The notes under the pieces were generated by a model, which was not told the DNA's origin, ran no database searches, and was given only the letters and a program-made list of their open reading frames with translations. Shown one piece after another: positions 18,724-26,701 of a DNA stretch of 64,000 nt. This stretch comes from Pseudomonas wuhanensis (lineage in GTDB: Bacteria > Pseudomonadota > Gammaproteobacteria > Pseudomonadales > Pseudomonadaceae): NCBI RefSeq assembly GCF_030687395.1, contig NZ_CP117430.1, positions 930,001 to 994,000 on the forward strand, in the 5' to 3' direction. Both the position numbers and the translations under genes were made by a program. Within the stretch, counting starts at the first letter, position 1; the number at the start of each line of letters is the position of its first letter.

Positions 18724-18751
18724 TTGACAGAGGTGCTTAAGATTGTAGAAT
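18724..18751 (+). promoter_or_regulatory. Sigma-70 promoter of the tRNA operon
   Basis: TTGACA at 18724-18729 and TAGAAT at 18746-18751 are 16 bp apart. A GC-rich discriminator (AGCGCGCC) follows directly, as in stringently controlled stable RNA promoters. The first tRNA starts about 80 bp downstream. Confidence 0.8.
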
Positions 18752-18837
18752 AGCGCGCCTCAGACACACGAACGCAGCGATGCGAACGGGTCGAAGAGGT
18801 GAAGCAAGCTTCACAGTTGTAAATTGAAATATGTAGT

Positions 18838-18913
18838 TCCGTGATAGCTCAGTCGGTAGAGCAAATGACTGTTAATCATTGGGTCCCAGGTTCGAGTCCT
18901 GGTCACGGAGCCA
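18838..18913 (+). tRNA. tRNA-Asn (GTT)
   Basis: A 76-nt cloverleaf with acceptor stem TCCGTGA/TCACGGA, anticodon loop CTGTTAA (anticodon GTT), T-loop GGTTCGAGTCC and an encoded CCA end. First gene of a four-tRNA cluster. Confidence 0.97.
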
Positions 18914-18922
18914 ATTTCAAAC

Positions 18923-18999
18923 CGGGGTATAGCGCAGTCCGGTAGCGCGCCTGCTTTGGGAGCAGGATGTCAGGAGTTCGAATCCCCTTACCCCGACCA
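18923..18999 (+). tRNA. tRNA-Pro (TGG), copy 1
   Basis: A 77-nt cloverleaf with acceptor CGGGGTA/TACCCCG, anticodon loop TTTGGGA (anticodon TGG), T-loop AGTTCGAATCC and encoded CCA. Identical to the second copy at 19176. Confidence 0.97.
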
Positions 19000-19004
19000 T
19001 TTTT

Positions 19005-19080
19005 GGGTCGTTAGCTCAGTTGGTAGAGCAGTTGGCTTTTAACCAATTGGTCGTAGGTTCGAATCCCACACGACCCACCA
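19005..19080 (+). tRNA. tRNA-Lys (TTT)
   Basis: A 76-nt cloverleaf with acceptor GGGTCGT/ACGACCC, anticodon loop CTTTTAA (anticodon TTT), T-loop GGTTCGAATCC and encoded CCA. Only five bases separate it from the preceding tRNA-Pro. Confidence 0.97.
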
Positions 19081-19144
19081 TTTTTGAAACCAGTTAGCGC
19101 TGGAATCGAATCTTAAGATCAGACGCCAAAAGCTCTGTTCGCAG

Positions 19145-19173
19145 AAGGCGCCTTTCAAAGGTGCCTTTTTTTT
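19145..19173 (+). terminator. Terminator after the Asn-Pro-Lys tRNA operon
   Basis: Hairpin AAGGCGCCTTT / AAAGGTGCCTT followed by eight Ts. It ends the first tRNA transcript immediately before the second tRNA-Pro gene, whose 5' end is only three bases from the T-tract. Confidence 0.8.
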
Positions 19174-19175
19174 AC

Positions 19176-19252
19176 CGGGGTATAGCGCAGTCCGGTAGCG
19201 CGCCTGCTTTGGGAGCAGGATGTCAGGAGTTCGAATCCCCTTACCCCGACCA
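19176..19252 (+). tRNA. tRNA-Pro (TGG), copy 2
   Basis: A 77-nt tRNA identical in sequence to the copy at 18923-18999, with anticodon TGG and encoded CCA. It lies directly behind a terminator hairpin, so it is either made by read-through or has an unrecognised promoter. Confidence 0.97.
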
Positions 19253-19256
19253 TATT

Positions 19257-19293
19257 AAAAATCCTCGTATCGAAAGATACGGGGATTTTTTTT
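19257..19293 (+). terminator. Terminator after tRNA-Pro copy 2
   Basis: Stem ATCCTCGTATC / GATACGGGGAT with a GAAA tetraloop, one G-T pair, followed by eight Ts. Confidence 0.88.
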
Positions 19294-19308
19294 GCCTGCT
19301 GCAAATGC

Positions 19309-19344
19309 AAAAAAGCCCTGCTTCTCGATGGAGAGGCAGGGCTT
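19309..19344 (-). terminator. Terminator after the EF-hand gene
   Basis: Read on the minus strand, AGCCCTGCCTCTC pairs with GAGAAGCAGGGCT around an ATCGA-type loop and runs into six Ts. It lies 15 bp past the stop of the minus-strand EF-hand gene. Confidence 0.85.
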
Positions 19345-19358
19345 GGGCCTTCAGAGGC

Positions 19359-19754
19359 TTAACTATTGTCTTTCAGGTGCTCGAACAAGCCCTTCGGCAT
19401 TTTTTTGCCATTGGCTTCGTAGTTGGTTTTCACGTTATCAAAAGCCTCTTGTTCGTCGATTTGGCCATCATGGTTGGTGTCGATCTTGTCGAAGTCAGCT
19501 TTGGGCGCCACTTTCAAAAATTCCGCGCGGGATACCTTGCCGTCATCATCGGTATCGGTTTTCGCCATCGAAGCATCGCCGCACTTGCCTTCGCCACATT
19601 TACCTTCCGGCGTCTTCACGGCCTGTTCCGCCGAGGCCAGCAGGTAGCCCTGGGTCAGCGGCTGCGAAGCGAATACGGAACCGGACAACATCATGCCTGC
19701 GGCCAGGACAGCACCGAGCAGGCCGACGGTGTTTTTGCTGAGAGTACGGGGCAT
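19359..19754 (-). CDS. Exported EF-hand protein with EGKCGEGKCG motif
   Basis: A 131-residue predicted periplasmic protein. The start at 19754 has AGGAGA upstream; a signal peptide (KNTVGLLGAVLAAGMMLSGSVFA) ends near residue 30. Next is a low-complexity segment EGKCGEGKCG, then two EF-hand loops DTDDDGKVSRAEF and DTNHDGQIDEQEAF with normal calcium ligands. The EGKCG repeat is characteristic of HvfA/bufferin-type copper-binding RiPP precursors, but no hvfB/hvfC maturation genes adjoin. Calcium and possibly metal binding are inferred; the physiological role is unknown. Confidence 0.85.
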   Translation of the reverse strand: MPRTLSKNTVGLLGAVLAAGMMLSGSVFASQPLTQGYLLASAEQAVKTPEGKCGEGKCGDASMAKTDTDDDGKVSRAEFLKVAPKADFDKIDTNHDGQIDEQEAFDNVKTNYEANGKKMPKGLFEHLKDNS

Positions 19755-19977
19755 TACAAATCTCCTGGGTTGCACGACACAACCGCTCGATAAAGGACGC
19801 CACGTGAGTGCGGCGATGACCGAAGCAGGCAGTGCCTTGCTCGGGTGTGGCCATTTAGCGGGCGTGGTGTATCGCTACTGTGTCGCGCAAGGGGGGGCTT
19901 TGTAAGCGAAGGGGCGCAATCGGGGAGAGGGATACAGTGAGACACGGAAGTGTCCGCAGGTTAGACCGAGGCGCCTG

Positions 19978-20070
19978 CATCGCGGGCAAGCCACGCTCCC
20001 ACAGATTATGTGTCGGTCCCAGATTCCGTGGTTGACCCATAACCTGTGGGAGCGTGGCTTGCCCGCGATG
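19978..20070. repeat. REP doublet (REPIN) between the EF-hand gene and ndh
   Basis: Perfect 27-nt inverted arms at 19978-20004 and 20044-20070 (core GTGGGAGCGTGGCTTGCCCG) with a 39-nt spacer. It is a different subtype from the doublet at 1042. The rest of the 339-bp gene-free stretch 19755-20093 holds only the presumed promoter of the EF-hand gene. Confidence 0.85.
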
Positions 20071-20093
20071 AGGCCCTGACAGACGCCGAAAAC

Positions 20094-21392
20094 TTAGTGC
20101 AGCTTCAGCCGCGGCTCAGTCCCGCGCCCAATCTTGCTGCCCAGCATCAACATCGCCGTGCGGAACGCGCCATACAGCGCCATCTGGTGCATGCGATACA
20201 GCGACACGTAAAACATCCGTGCCAGCCAGCCCTCGAGCATCACGCTACCGGTGAGGTTGCCCATCAAGTTACCCACGGCCGAAAAACGCGACAGCGAAAT
20301 CAGCGAGCCATAATCGGTGTATTTGTACTCCGGCAGGGCTTTGTCTTCGATCCGCAGTTTCAGCGATTTGGCCAGCAACGAAGCCTGCTGATGCGCAGCC
20401 TGGGCGCGCGGCGGCACATTGCGGTCGGTGCCCGGTTGCGGGCAGGCTGCGCAGTCACCGAAGGCGAAGATGTTCTCGTCGCGGGTGGTTTGCAGGGTCG
20501 GCAGCACTTGCAGTTGATTGATACGGTTGGTTTCCAGGCCATCGATGTCCTTGAGGAAGCCCGGGGCACGAATCCCGGCGGCCCAGACTTTCAGGCTCGC
20601 ATTGATCACTTTGCCGTCGGCGGTAATCAAGCTGTCAGCCGTCACTTCGCTGACCGCCGCATTGGTCATCACGTTGACCCCGAGTTTCTCCAGGGTTTTA
20701 TGCACAGGCCCGCCGATTCGTTCCGGCAGGGCAGGCAGCACCCGTGGCCCGGCTTCGATCAGGGTGATGTGCATGTTTTCCGGTTTGATCCGGTCCAGGC
20801 CGTAGGCCGCGAGTTCATGGGCGGCGTTGTGCAGTTCCGCTGCCAGTTCGACCCCGGTGGCCCCGGCGCCGACGATGGCCACGCTGATCTGCTGAACTGC
20901 GTCAGTTTGCCCGGCGTGGGCGCGCAGATAGTGATTGAGCAATTGCTGATGGAAGCGCTCGGCCTGTTTGCGGGTATCGAGGAACAAGCAGTGCTGCGCC
21001 GCGCCTTGCGTGCCGAAATCGTTGGTGGTGCTGCCGACGGCAATCACCAGCGAGTCGTAAGCTACTTCGCGCGCCGGCACCAGTTCCAGACCGGCCTCGT
21101 CGTAGGTGGCGGCCAGCTGGATCTTCTTCTGTGCGCGATCGAGCCCGCTCATGCGCCCCAGCTGGAACTCGAAGTGGTTCCATTTTGCCTGGGCAACATA
21201 GTTGAGTTCGTCTTCGGAAGAGTTCAGGGAACCTGCCGCCACTTCGTGCAACAACGGTTTCCAGATGTGGGTCAGGTTCGCGTCGACCAGCATCACACTG
21301 GCCGTGCCGCGCTTGCCCAGAGTCTTACCCAGACGGGTAGCCAACTCCAGACCGCCGGCGCCGCCGCCAACGATGACAATACGATGAGTCAT
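20094..21392 (-). CDS. ndh: Type II NADH dehydrogenase (NDH-2)
   Basis: A 432-residue peripheral membrane flavoenzyme passing electrons from NADH to quinone without proton pumping. FAD motif IVIVGGGAGGLELATRLG at the N-terminus; NAD motif VAIVGAGATGVELAAELH near residue 170; FAD block ENIFAFGDCAACPQPG near 300; quinone-site-like AAHQQASLLAK. The C-terminal amphipathic region LTGSVMLEGWLARMFYVSLYRMHQMALYG should anchor it. Start 21392 removes a 12-residue extension. Downstream of the DUF3094 gene on the same strand. Confidence 0.95.
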   Translation of the reverse strand: MTHRIVIVGGGAGGLELATRLGKTLGKRGTASVMLVDANLTHIWKPLLHEVAAGSLNSSEDELNYVAQAKWNHFEFQLGRMSGLDRAQKKIQLAATYDEAGLELVPAREVAYDSLVIAVGSTTNDFGTQGAAQHCLFLDTRKQAERFHQQLLNHYLRAHAGQTDAVQQISVAIVGAGATGVELAAELHNAAHELAAYGLDRIKPENMHITLIEAGPRVLPALPERIGGPVHKTLEKLGVNVMTNAAVSEVTADSLITADGKVINASLKVWAAGIRAPGFLKDIDGLETNRINQLQVLPTLQTTRDENIFAFGDCAACPQPGTDRNVPPRAQAAHQQASLLAKSLKLRIEDKALPEYKYTDYGSLISLSRFSAVGNLMGNLTGSVMLEGWLARMFYVSLYRMHQMALYGAFRTAMLMLGSKIGRGTEPRLKLH

Positions 21393-21452
21393 GGGGATAT
21401 CTCGCAAGGCTAAAAGAAATCGGTGCAATTACCCGAGCGAGCGCGATGCAGC

Positions 21453-21626
21453 TCATAGCGTCAGGTAACTGATAAAACGGCTCAACAGGCCTAAACCAAT
21501 GGTCACTGCCAACACCACCACCAGGAGCATCCACGGCCGGAAAGGCCGGCGCTCGACTTGGTGCTGGGACAGGCGCAGGTACTCTTCGACATGCTTCTGG
21601 TCGTCCGGGTTCAGGCGGCTGGTCAT
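21453..21626 (-). CDS. DUF3094-type small membrane protein
   Basis: A 57-residue protein from ATG 21626 to TGA 21453. It begins MTSRLNPDDQKHVEEYLRLS and has one C-terminal transmembrane helix (WMLLVVVLAVTIGLGLL). I recognise it as the DUF3094 family, which sits between ndh and a MOSC gene in other pseudomonads. Function unknown. It lies 60 bp upstream of ndh and may share its transcript. Confidence 0.85.
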   Translation of the reverse strand: MTSRLNPDDQKHVEEYLRLSQHQVERRPFRPWMLLVVVLAVTIGLGLLSRFISYLTL

Positions 21627-21659
21627 ATTGGGCCTCGTCAGGTAGACGTTGCTGAATGT

Positions 21660-21792
21660 TTAGAAGCTACAGTGGGGGAGATCCTGCGTTGAACGGAGCA
21701 TAGTCGCTGGCTGGAATGGCTCGACATGTACCGTATCGTCCAGGCGAATGATTCCACTTTGTAACACTCGGCCAGCAACTCCTGCAACGGAC
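21660..21792 (-). pseudogene. C-terminal remnant of a MOSC-domain gene
   Basis: Directly after the DUF1780 stop, the minus strand can be read as SVAGVAGRVLQSGIIRLDDT then VHVEPFQ, resembling the last beta-strands of a MOSC domain (molybdenum cofactor sulfurase C-terminal type). No start codon or upstream MOSC sequence remains. As I recall, P. putida and relatives have a full MOSC gene here between the DUF1780 and DUF3094 genes. The call rests on a short match and gene order. Confidence 0.5.
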
Positions 21793-22440
21793 TCACAGGC
21801 TGATCCCTACGTCGAAAACGATGCTGCGACCCAGATTGCTGCGCAAGAAATCTGGAGCATCCGGGTGGGCGAATAACACTCGGGCGAAGGTCGGGCCGAC
21901 CAGTGACAACGAGCGCCAGCCCTGACGCAGGTACTCGGTGGGAGGAGGAAAGTGGCTGTTGAGGTCCAGCACTTCGCGCTTGAGGCTGGCGAAGGCGATG
22001 ATGTCCAGCTCCCCCAGGTCCATGCCGCGCTCTTTATAGTTGTGGGCTTTTTTGCGCAAGGTCGGCGCCAGTCTCAGCAGAAATTCATTGGCCGGGATGC
22101 GCCGGGGCTTGGCCTCGCGACGCACCAGCTGGCTCAGGGAAAACGCGCTGCGTCGACGTTGCAGCTCGTCACGCCATTCGTCGTTGAGGCGCCGGCCTTC
22201 GTCGAGTACGAAAAACACCTCGAAATTCGCGTCGCGGAACAACACGTCCGGCGGCTCCCCCGCGGGGGCAAATTCGTCGGCGCGATAGGGAATGTTCAAG
22301 CCTTGTAGCAGGCGCTGACAAACCCAACGCTCACGCTCCCATTTGCGGGCATTGGAGAGGAACGTGTTGGCTTGCTCGGCCGCAATGGTCAGCAGGCGTA
22401 AATAATCTGAGTCATCCATAGGCCCAAGCTTAGCGTTCAT
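21793..22440 (-). CDS. DUF1780 family protein (putative nuclease fold)
   Basis: A 215-residue protein if started at 22440, or 208 from the ATG at 22419 (MDDSDYLRLL), which I consider equally likely. Motifs include NARKWERERWVCQRLLQGLN, EPPDVLFRDANFEVFFVLDEGRR and DLGELDIIAFASLKREVLDLNS; the PDVLF...FEVFFVL pattern resembles a PD-(D/E)xK nuclease core. This is DUF1780 of pseudomonads, of unknown function. Its 5' end is the last core sequence before the island: foreign DNA begins at or just before position 22442, so its native promoter or upstream operon is cut off. Confidence 0.85.
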   Translation of the reverse strand: MNAKLGPMDDSDYLRLLTIAAEQANTFLSNARKWERERWVCQRLLQGLNIPYRADEFAPAGEPPDVLFRDANFEVFFVLDEGRRLNDEWRDELQRRRSAFSLSQLVRREAKPRRIPANEFLLRLAPTLRKKAHNYKERGMDLGELDIIAFASLKREVLDLNSHFPPPTEYLRQGWRSLSLVGPTFARVLFAHPDAPDFLRSNLGRSIVFDVGISL

Positions 22441-22795
22441 TTGTGATCCTTAAGAATAAAGTCGGTCGCAAAATAAAAAAGTCTGGCGCGATTTCGAGTC
22501 GTACTGCGAGACGTGGGTAAGGGAGGAGCTGGCTGAATGCTTCCTTGGCAGCAGATCATTGGTGGTGGGCGCTCGTTCGCCTGGATGAGATCATTTTCAC
22601 ACCATCCCCTTTCTGCGGGGGGAAGGCTGGCTGTGTATGGAGGTTGAGAGTCTTTGATCACGCCATCTTCAGATGGCCGCGTGGAGGTTAGATGTAAAAA
22701 TGGTGATGGTAATTGGAGTTAACTCGACGTTAGATAGACTTTGCGTATTTGTTATTGTATTTTTTTGAGCCTTGGTTTTGATGTGAGGCAATGTC

Positions 22796-23794
22796 GTGGT
22801 TGATGCCGTTAAATTTCTATTGTCTTCGTTTCCTGATGAAAGCTTAGCGTCTCTTCTCTCTCGTTATCACGTTGTCTCCGGTGGGTATTCAGTCACTGAA
22901 ACAATTTTGGACCTGTTTGGAAAGAAAGCATCTAACCTGTCGTCATTAAGTGTTGATGATGTTAGGGGGGTGTTGAGTCGATTTGGTGATAAAAGTATAG
23001 AAGTTGCTCAAGGCCTGATATACAGCAATAGTATGCTCCCATTATATGCAGCCTTTGTTGCTCGTAATGTCAGATTTTTGGACGGTTTAGTGGGCGGTGA
23101 AGAGATATACTCGTCGAAGTCTATCTCAGGTGAGGAAAATAAAGTTTGGGTTTGTCCTGAATGTTTGGAGGAGGATCGTAAGAAATATGGAGTGGCTTAT
23201 TTGCATCGTTCTCACCAAATCCCCGGTGTGTATTCATGTTGGAAGCACGGTATAAGAGTTTTCAGTGCGTGCCCAGACTGCTCTAGTGGTTTTTTGAAAA
23301 GAGCTGAGGTGTTAAATGTACATATCGCCGGATGCGATTGTGGATGGCGTGGCTCAATTTCAGTCGAAGAGCGAGATATAACTGGCCAGTTATTCTCAGT
23401 TTTTTCAAGAGAATTTATGATTGCCAATCTAGCGCCTATACCTAGTAAGGTTCTAGCTAGAGCTTTTAACAAAGCTATAGGAGAGCGAGTTTTAGGGCGT
23501 GGGTGTGGATTGGATGATATAAACGATTATATTTATTCGAGTTTTGATGGCGGCTTTTTGAGTAAGGTTCTTGGTGGATGGCGAAATCCTTCAACAAGAA
23601 TAATTTTCCCTAGAAATAATGTAGCAGCAGCTCCGCTATCCAGAAAGCTTTTAACTGGATTCTGTTTGTTTGATACCTTCGAAAAATTCTTGGCGGCTAT
23701 TCAATGTGAATATGAGCGCTTAAGTGATAATGAGTCGAAACACAGGTTGAGAGTTGACGGGCGTCAAAGACTCTATGAAGAGCTGAGTTTATGA
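22796..23794 (+). CDS. tniQ: TniQ-family transposon targeting protein
   Basis: A 332-residue TniQ protein that would link TnsC to a target. GTG start at 22796 with GAGG upstream; the ATG five bases before is in another frame and stops quickly. Residues 13-23 (PDESLASLLSR) are the TniQ opening motif. Zinc ligands: Cys120/Cys123 (VCPECLEED), Cys148/His151 (YSCWKHG) and Cys159/Cys162 (CPDC), with LHRSHQIPGV between. The C-terminal half is unassigned. AT-rich codon use sets it apart from the core genome. It is next to the transposon end and convergent with tnsD. Confidence 0.88.
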   Translation: MVDAVKFLLSSFPDESLASLLSRYHVVSGGYSVTETILDLFGKKASNLSSLSVDDVRGVLSRFGDKSIEVAQGLIYSNSMLPLYAAFVARNVRFLDGLVGGEEIYSSKSISGEENKVWVCPECLEEDRKKYGVAYLHRSHQIPGVYSCWKHGIRVFSACPDCSSGFLKRAEVLNVHIAGCDCGWRGSISVEERDITGQLFSVFSREFMIANLAPIPSKVLARAFNKAIGERVLGRGCGLDDINDYIYSSFDGGFLSKVLGGWRNPSTRIIFPRNNVAAAPLSRKLLTGFCLFDTFEKFLAAIQCEYERLSDNESKHRLRVDGRQRLYEELSL

Positions 23795-23832
23795 AGTGAG
23801 AGGTATAAATAGGCAGAAAGTGGTTGCAGTGC

Positions 23833-25536
23833 TCAAGGTTTGCTAATGATGTTACTAGCAGTTAAAACTTCGTAGGTTTTTGGTAGCTTTCCCAGATTTC
23901 TAATGTGTTTTTTAAGTCTAGGTACTCGATTGAATATATTGGACAGGGATAGACATTTGTTCTCTTGCAGCGATTGTATAGCGGGAAGCAGCAAGGCCAA
24001 TAGCGCGTTGTCCCTGGTTTTCCAGAGTGAAAGCCTGTTATTGGTTGTGTGTTTTGTTCTCGTTTTGTTGATGTTTTTAAGCCATTTTTGATCATGCCTA
24101 TAGAGCCATGTGTAAGCCTGGCTATCGAGCTCTCGGAGTTCTCTTATGGTTTCGTTTTTGTGCAGCTGAATGTTAAGGGTCCAACGCTGACGATATGATT
24201 TAATAAGGGTTTTATGCTTTTCTGTCCTATGTGCCAGATAAATTTCAGGGTTAGCCCTTAGCAAAATCTTTAAGGTCTTTATGGACACTTGATATAGATC
24301 TGAGATTTTTTGTAAGTCGATGCATTTGCCTAATTCATTTAGGATTGAGGCACGTATCAGAGGCGTAAGTTTCTTCGGTCTTTTGGGGTACGGTACTCCG
24401 CAACGCTCTGCATGGATGATGAGTGTTTCAATGTTAATCCCTAATATTTTTGATGCTTCTTTACTACTACATTTTACGGTGTTTTTTAATGCTAATATTT
24501 TTGCACTTAGGTTCGATTTGGTCTTCGAGGTGGAAACTGCTCCTGCTGAAGAACGGAGCGCAGAAATGGGATGATTGTTTATGATGTTTCTGTTGTAGGC
24601 TTTCCAAAAGGTTTCCCATGAGCCATATAAAAAATAGACAAAACAAAGATGACGAAGTGGGTGTGTGTTTGAGGCTCTTTTTTTGAACAGTGTTGCTAAT
24701 TGTGATTTTGCTTCTTGTGCTGTCAAGGGTAACACGGAAAGCTCTGGTATATTGATTAGGTCGCGTATTGCAAGGCAGTAGCTATGCGAGAGGTCTGTTA
24801 ACAGCAGCTTTGAGTTAGCTCTGAGTGTTAAGAATTCCAACGCTTTATAATGTGTTTTTAGCACTGTTTCTTGGTCGAGTGATATTTCTAAAGAAAGCCT
24901 GCCGTAGGTTTCGCATATTGAACTCAGTCTTGAGACACTGGTGAGTGGCTCGGTGTTTATTAAGGTATGTCCTTCCGTGTTTAGAGGTAGCAGGGTATTA
25001 AGGGATGGCAGCTGCCAGATTTTTATTCGAAATAGTTCAGCGTCGACTGAATGTTCTTGTAGTAGTAGCTTGTGCACCTTGCAGTACCAGACCCCCGGAT
25101 ATTGATGCGAAAGATGCCAATAGGGGGTTGAGTATTTTTCTAAGTCTGCCTTTATACAAGCTGAGCACGCTTTGAGAGGCAGTCTTGAGGGAAAGCTACT
25201 GCTCATTAATCCTAATCTATATTTCGCAGATACTACGGCTTTTGTACTTGAAACTAATGCTGCATGTAGTATCTGTGATTTAAATTGCTCTGATTGCCAG
25301 TGCAGAAAGAACGGAAGCACTGAGTGGTTATTGATGATTTCCTGCGGTGAGCCTAGAACACCTTTGCTATTCCTCGTGAGCGCATCAAGGCGTGCGGGAA
25401 AGTCAGTCCGGCTTCCCACGTATGGGTGATCGAAAAGGCTTACGCATGTGTCAGCGTGGGAGGTATTTCCGCTAACGCAGTGCTCGCGGCAACAGAGGCT
25501 ATACAGCGTTTCATCGGGCAGCCATTTCAGGGGCAT
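23833..25536 (-). CDS. tnsD: TnsD-like targeting protein (TniQ domain plus DNA-binding C-terminus)
   Basis: A 567-residue protein, the size of TnsD, on the opposite strand. The start at 25536 gives MPLKWLPDETLYSLCCREH, a TniQ opening. The zinc-finger block is ACSACIKADLEKYSTPYWHLSHQ, then YPGVWYCKVHKLLL. Later segments (CSSKEASKILGINIETLI near residue 380 and CIDLQKISDLYQVSIKTLKILL near 435) look like helix-turn-helix units, matching the role of TnsD in reading a fixed chromosomal site. It is convergent with tniQ. The attachment site it recognises is unknown; location suggests the DUF1780/yacG region. Confidence 0.85.
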   Translation of the reverse strand: MPLKWLPDETLYSLCCREHCVSGNTSHADTCVSLFDHPYVGSRTDFPARLDALTRNSKGVLGSPQEIINNHSVLPFFLHWQSEQFKSQILHAALVSSTKAVVSAKYRLGLMSSSFPSRLPLKACSACIKADLEKYSTPYWHLSHQYPGVWYCKVHKLLLQEHSVDAELFRIKIWQLPSLNTLLPLNTEGHTLINTEPLTSVSRLSSICETYGRLSLEISLDQETVLKTHYKALEFLTLRANSKLLLTDLSHSYCLAIRDLINIPELSVLPLTAQEAKSQLATLFKKRASNTHPLRHLCFVYFLYGSWETFWKAYNRNIINNHPISALRSSAGAVSTSKTKSNLSAKILALKNTVKCSSKEASKILGINIETLIIHAERCGVPYPKRPKKLTPLIRASILNELGKCIDLQKISDLYQVSIKTLKILLRANPEIYLAHRTEKHKTLIKSYRQRWTLNIQLHKNETIRELRELDSQAYTWLYRHDQKWLKNINKTRTKHTTNNRLSLWKTRDNALLALLLPAIQSLQENKCLSLSNIFNRVPRLKKHIRNLGKLPKTYEVLTASNIISKP

Positions 25537-26141
25537 CTCAAGGCTCCTAATTAAATCGCGTGCAACACATGCTGACAGATGGCAGGTCAACGGCTTTGGG
25601 CTGGAAGTCCACCTGTCAGGTGTCCCTAGGCAGTGCAAGGCGCAAAGAGTTGCGTTGGCTGCGCTGAGCACGTCCTTCGACTACGGATTTTGCAAACTGA
25701 AATCGAAGGCCAGGACAGCATTTCGGATACTGGTAGATTTACGGGAGGCAGTTTCAGAGGCTGTTCGCTGCCGTCGGTCGAGCTCGCAAACAACTATCAA
25801 TACCTCGATGGGAGACTCATTACCTTCAGGGCAGTGAATGCAGATTCGGTGAGGACCGTACTCCCTGCATTGTGCTCTATGCAACAAGTAGTCCTAGCTT
25901 AAACATCTGTCGTGCCTAGATTCGAGTGCTCTCCTCCAACAGAGTATAGACAGAAAATAAAATGATCTGAGGGGAGCTGATGTTGAGGTTTTCGCTAGAA
26001 GAAAAGCGTGGCGTGTTGGGTCCTAACGTTGCAGATTGTAATTATTGGTACGCGCGATGTATCGCTACGAAAGTTGATTACGCATACGAGATAAGAGTTA
26101 AAAGTTTAACTAAGAGGATTGTCTTGATTTTTAACGAAAGA
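25537..26141. other. 605-bp gene-poor stretch between tnsD and the regulator gene
   Basis: Should hold the promoters of tnsD (minus) and of the regulator/tnsABC (plus). A GC-richer patch at about 25,540-25,890 carries a minus-strand 68-codon frame with CREYGPHRICIHCPEGNE, vaguely zinc-finger-like, but no homologue or RBS convinces me. A plus-strand ATG at 25980 would extend the regulator by 54 residues of unlikely composition. Confidence 0.4.
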
Positions 26142-26393
26142 ATGAGTAATTATAAAAAAATTAGACAAATTTTAAGGGCGCTTATCATGGACATACCTCG
26201 TGAAAAGCTGGAGCTTAGACGTGCTGAGTTTGCAGAGAGTGGCATGACTGTAAGCGCTTGGGCCGATGCGCACGGGTTTTCACGGGTAGACGTGTATGCA
26301 GTGTTAAGCGGACGCTCAAGGTGCCTTAGAGGTAAGGCACATGCAATTGCTGTAGCACTCGGGTTGAGGAACCCACCCAAGAGCAAGCCCTGA
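26142..26393 (+). CDS. Small helix-turn-helix regulator (Ner/Xre-like)
   Basis: An 83-residue DNA-binding protein if started at 26142; 26187 (MDIPREKLELRR) and 25980 are alternatives. The core AESGMTVSAWADAHGFSRVD followed by VYAVLSGRSRCLRGKAHAIAVALGL is the pattern of short phage-type regulators that bind DNA through a lambda-repressor-like helix-turn-helix. It sits just upstream of tnsA, where Tn7-like and CRISPR-associated transposons often carry a small Xre-type regulator; control of tnsABC is my inference. Confidence 0.78.
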   Translation: MSNYKKIRQILRALIMDIPREKLELRRAEFAESGMTVSAWADAHGFSRVDVYAVLSGRSRCLRGKAHAIAVALGLRNPPKSKP

Positions 26394-26478
26394 CGCATTT
26401 GCTCGGCGGCAATCAGAGAATCTGAAGAAGGTCAAAAAATGAAGACAAAATAAGCTGAAGGGTATTCAAGAAAACAGA

Positions 26479-26504
26479 AAGCCCGAGGGTGGGACCTCGG
26501 GCTT
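26479..26504 (+). promoter_or_regulatory. Hairpin in the tnsA leader
   Basis: AAGCCCGAGG and CCTCGGGCTT pair perfectly around a six-base loop, 200 bp before the likely tnsA start. No T-tract follows on the plus strand. It could be an attenuator or the end of the regulator transcript. Apart from this, 26394-26701 shows no gene I accept. Confidence 0.5.
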
Positions 26505-26701
26505 CCGTGGAGCTATCAGATTGCGTCCTGATAACTCCATTCTGTGTCTCTGAGCGGCGGACGTCAAGTCCGGCGGTATACCCATTCGTCCATGAAATTG
26601 TTCGGCCTGAAAACCCACGGGTGATCAGGCGGAAAGAAGGTGCTGTGCACGAAAAAAAGTGCGGGCGGGATGTGCATCGTGGGTATTCGAGGCATAACGA
26701 G

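Noticed and set aside
25681..25887. 68-codon minus-strand frame with a Cys-rich start
   Set aside because: Vague zinc-finger look only; no RBS, no recognised family, short length.
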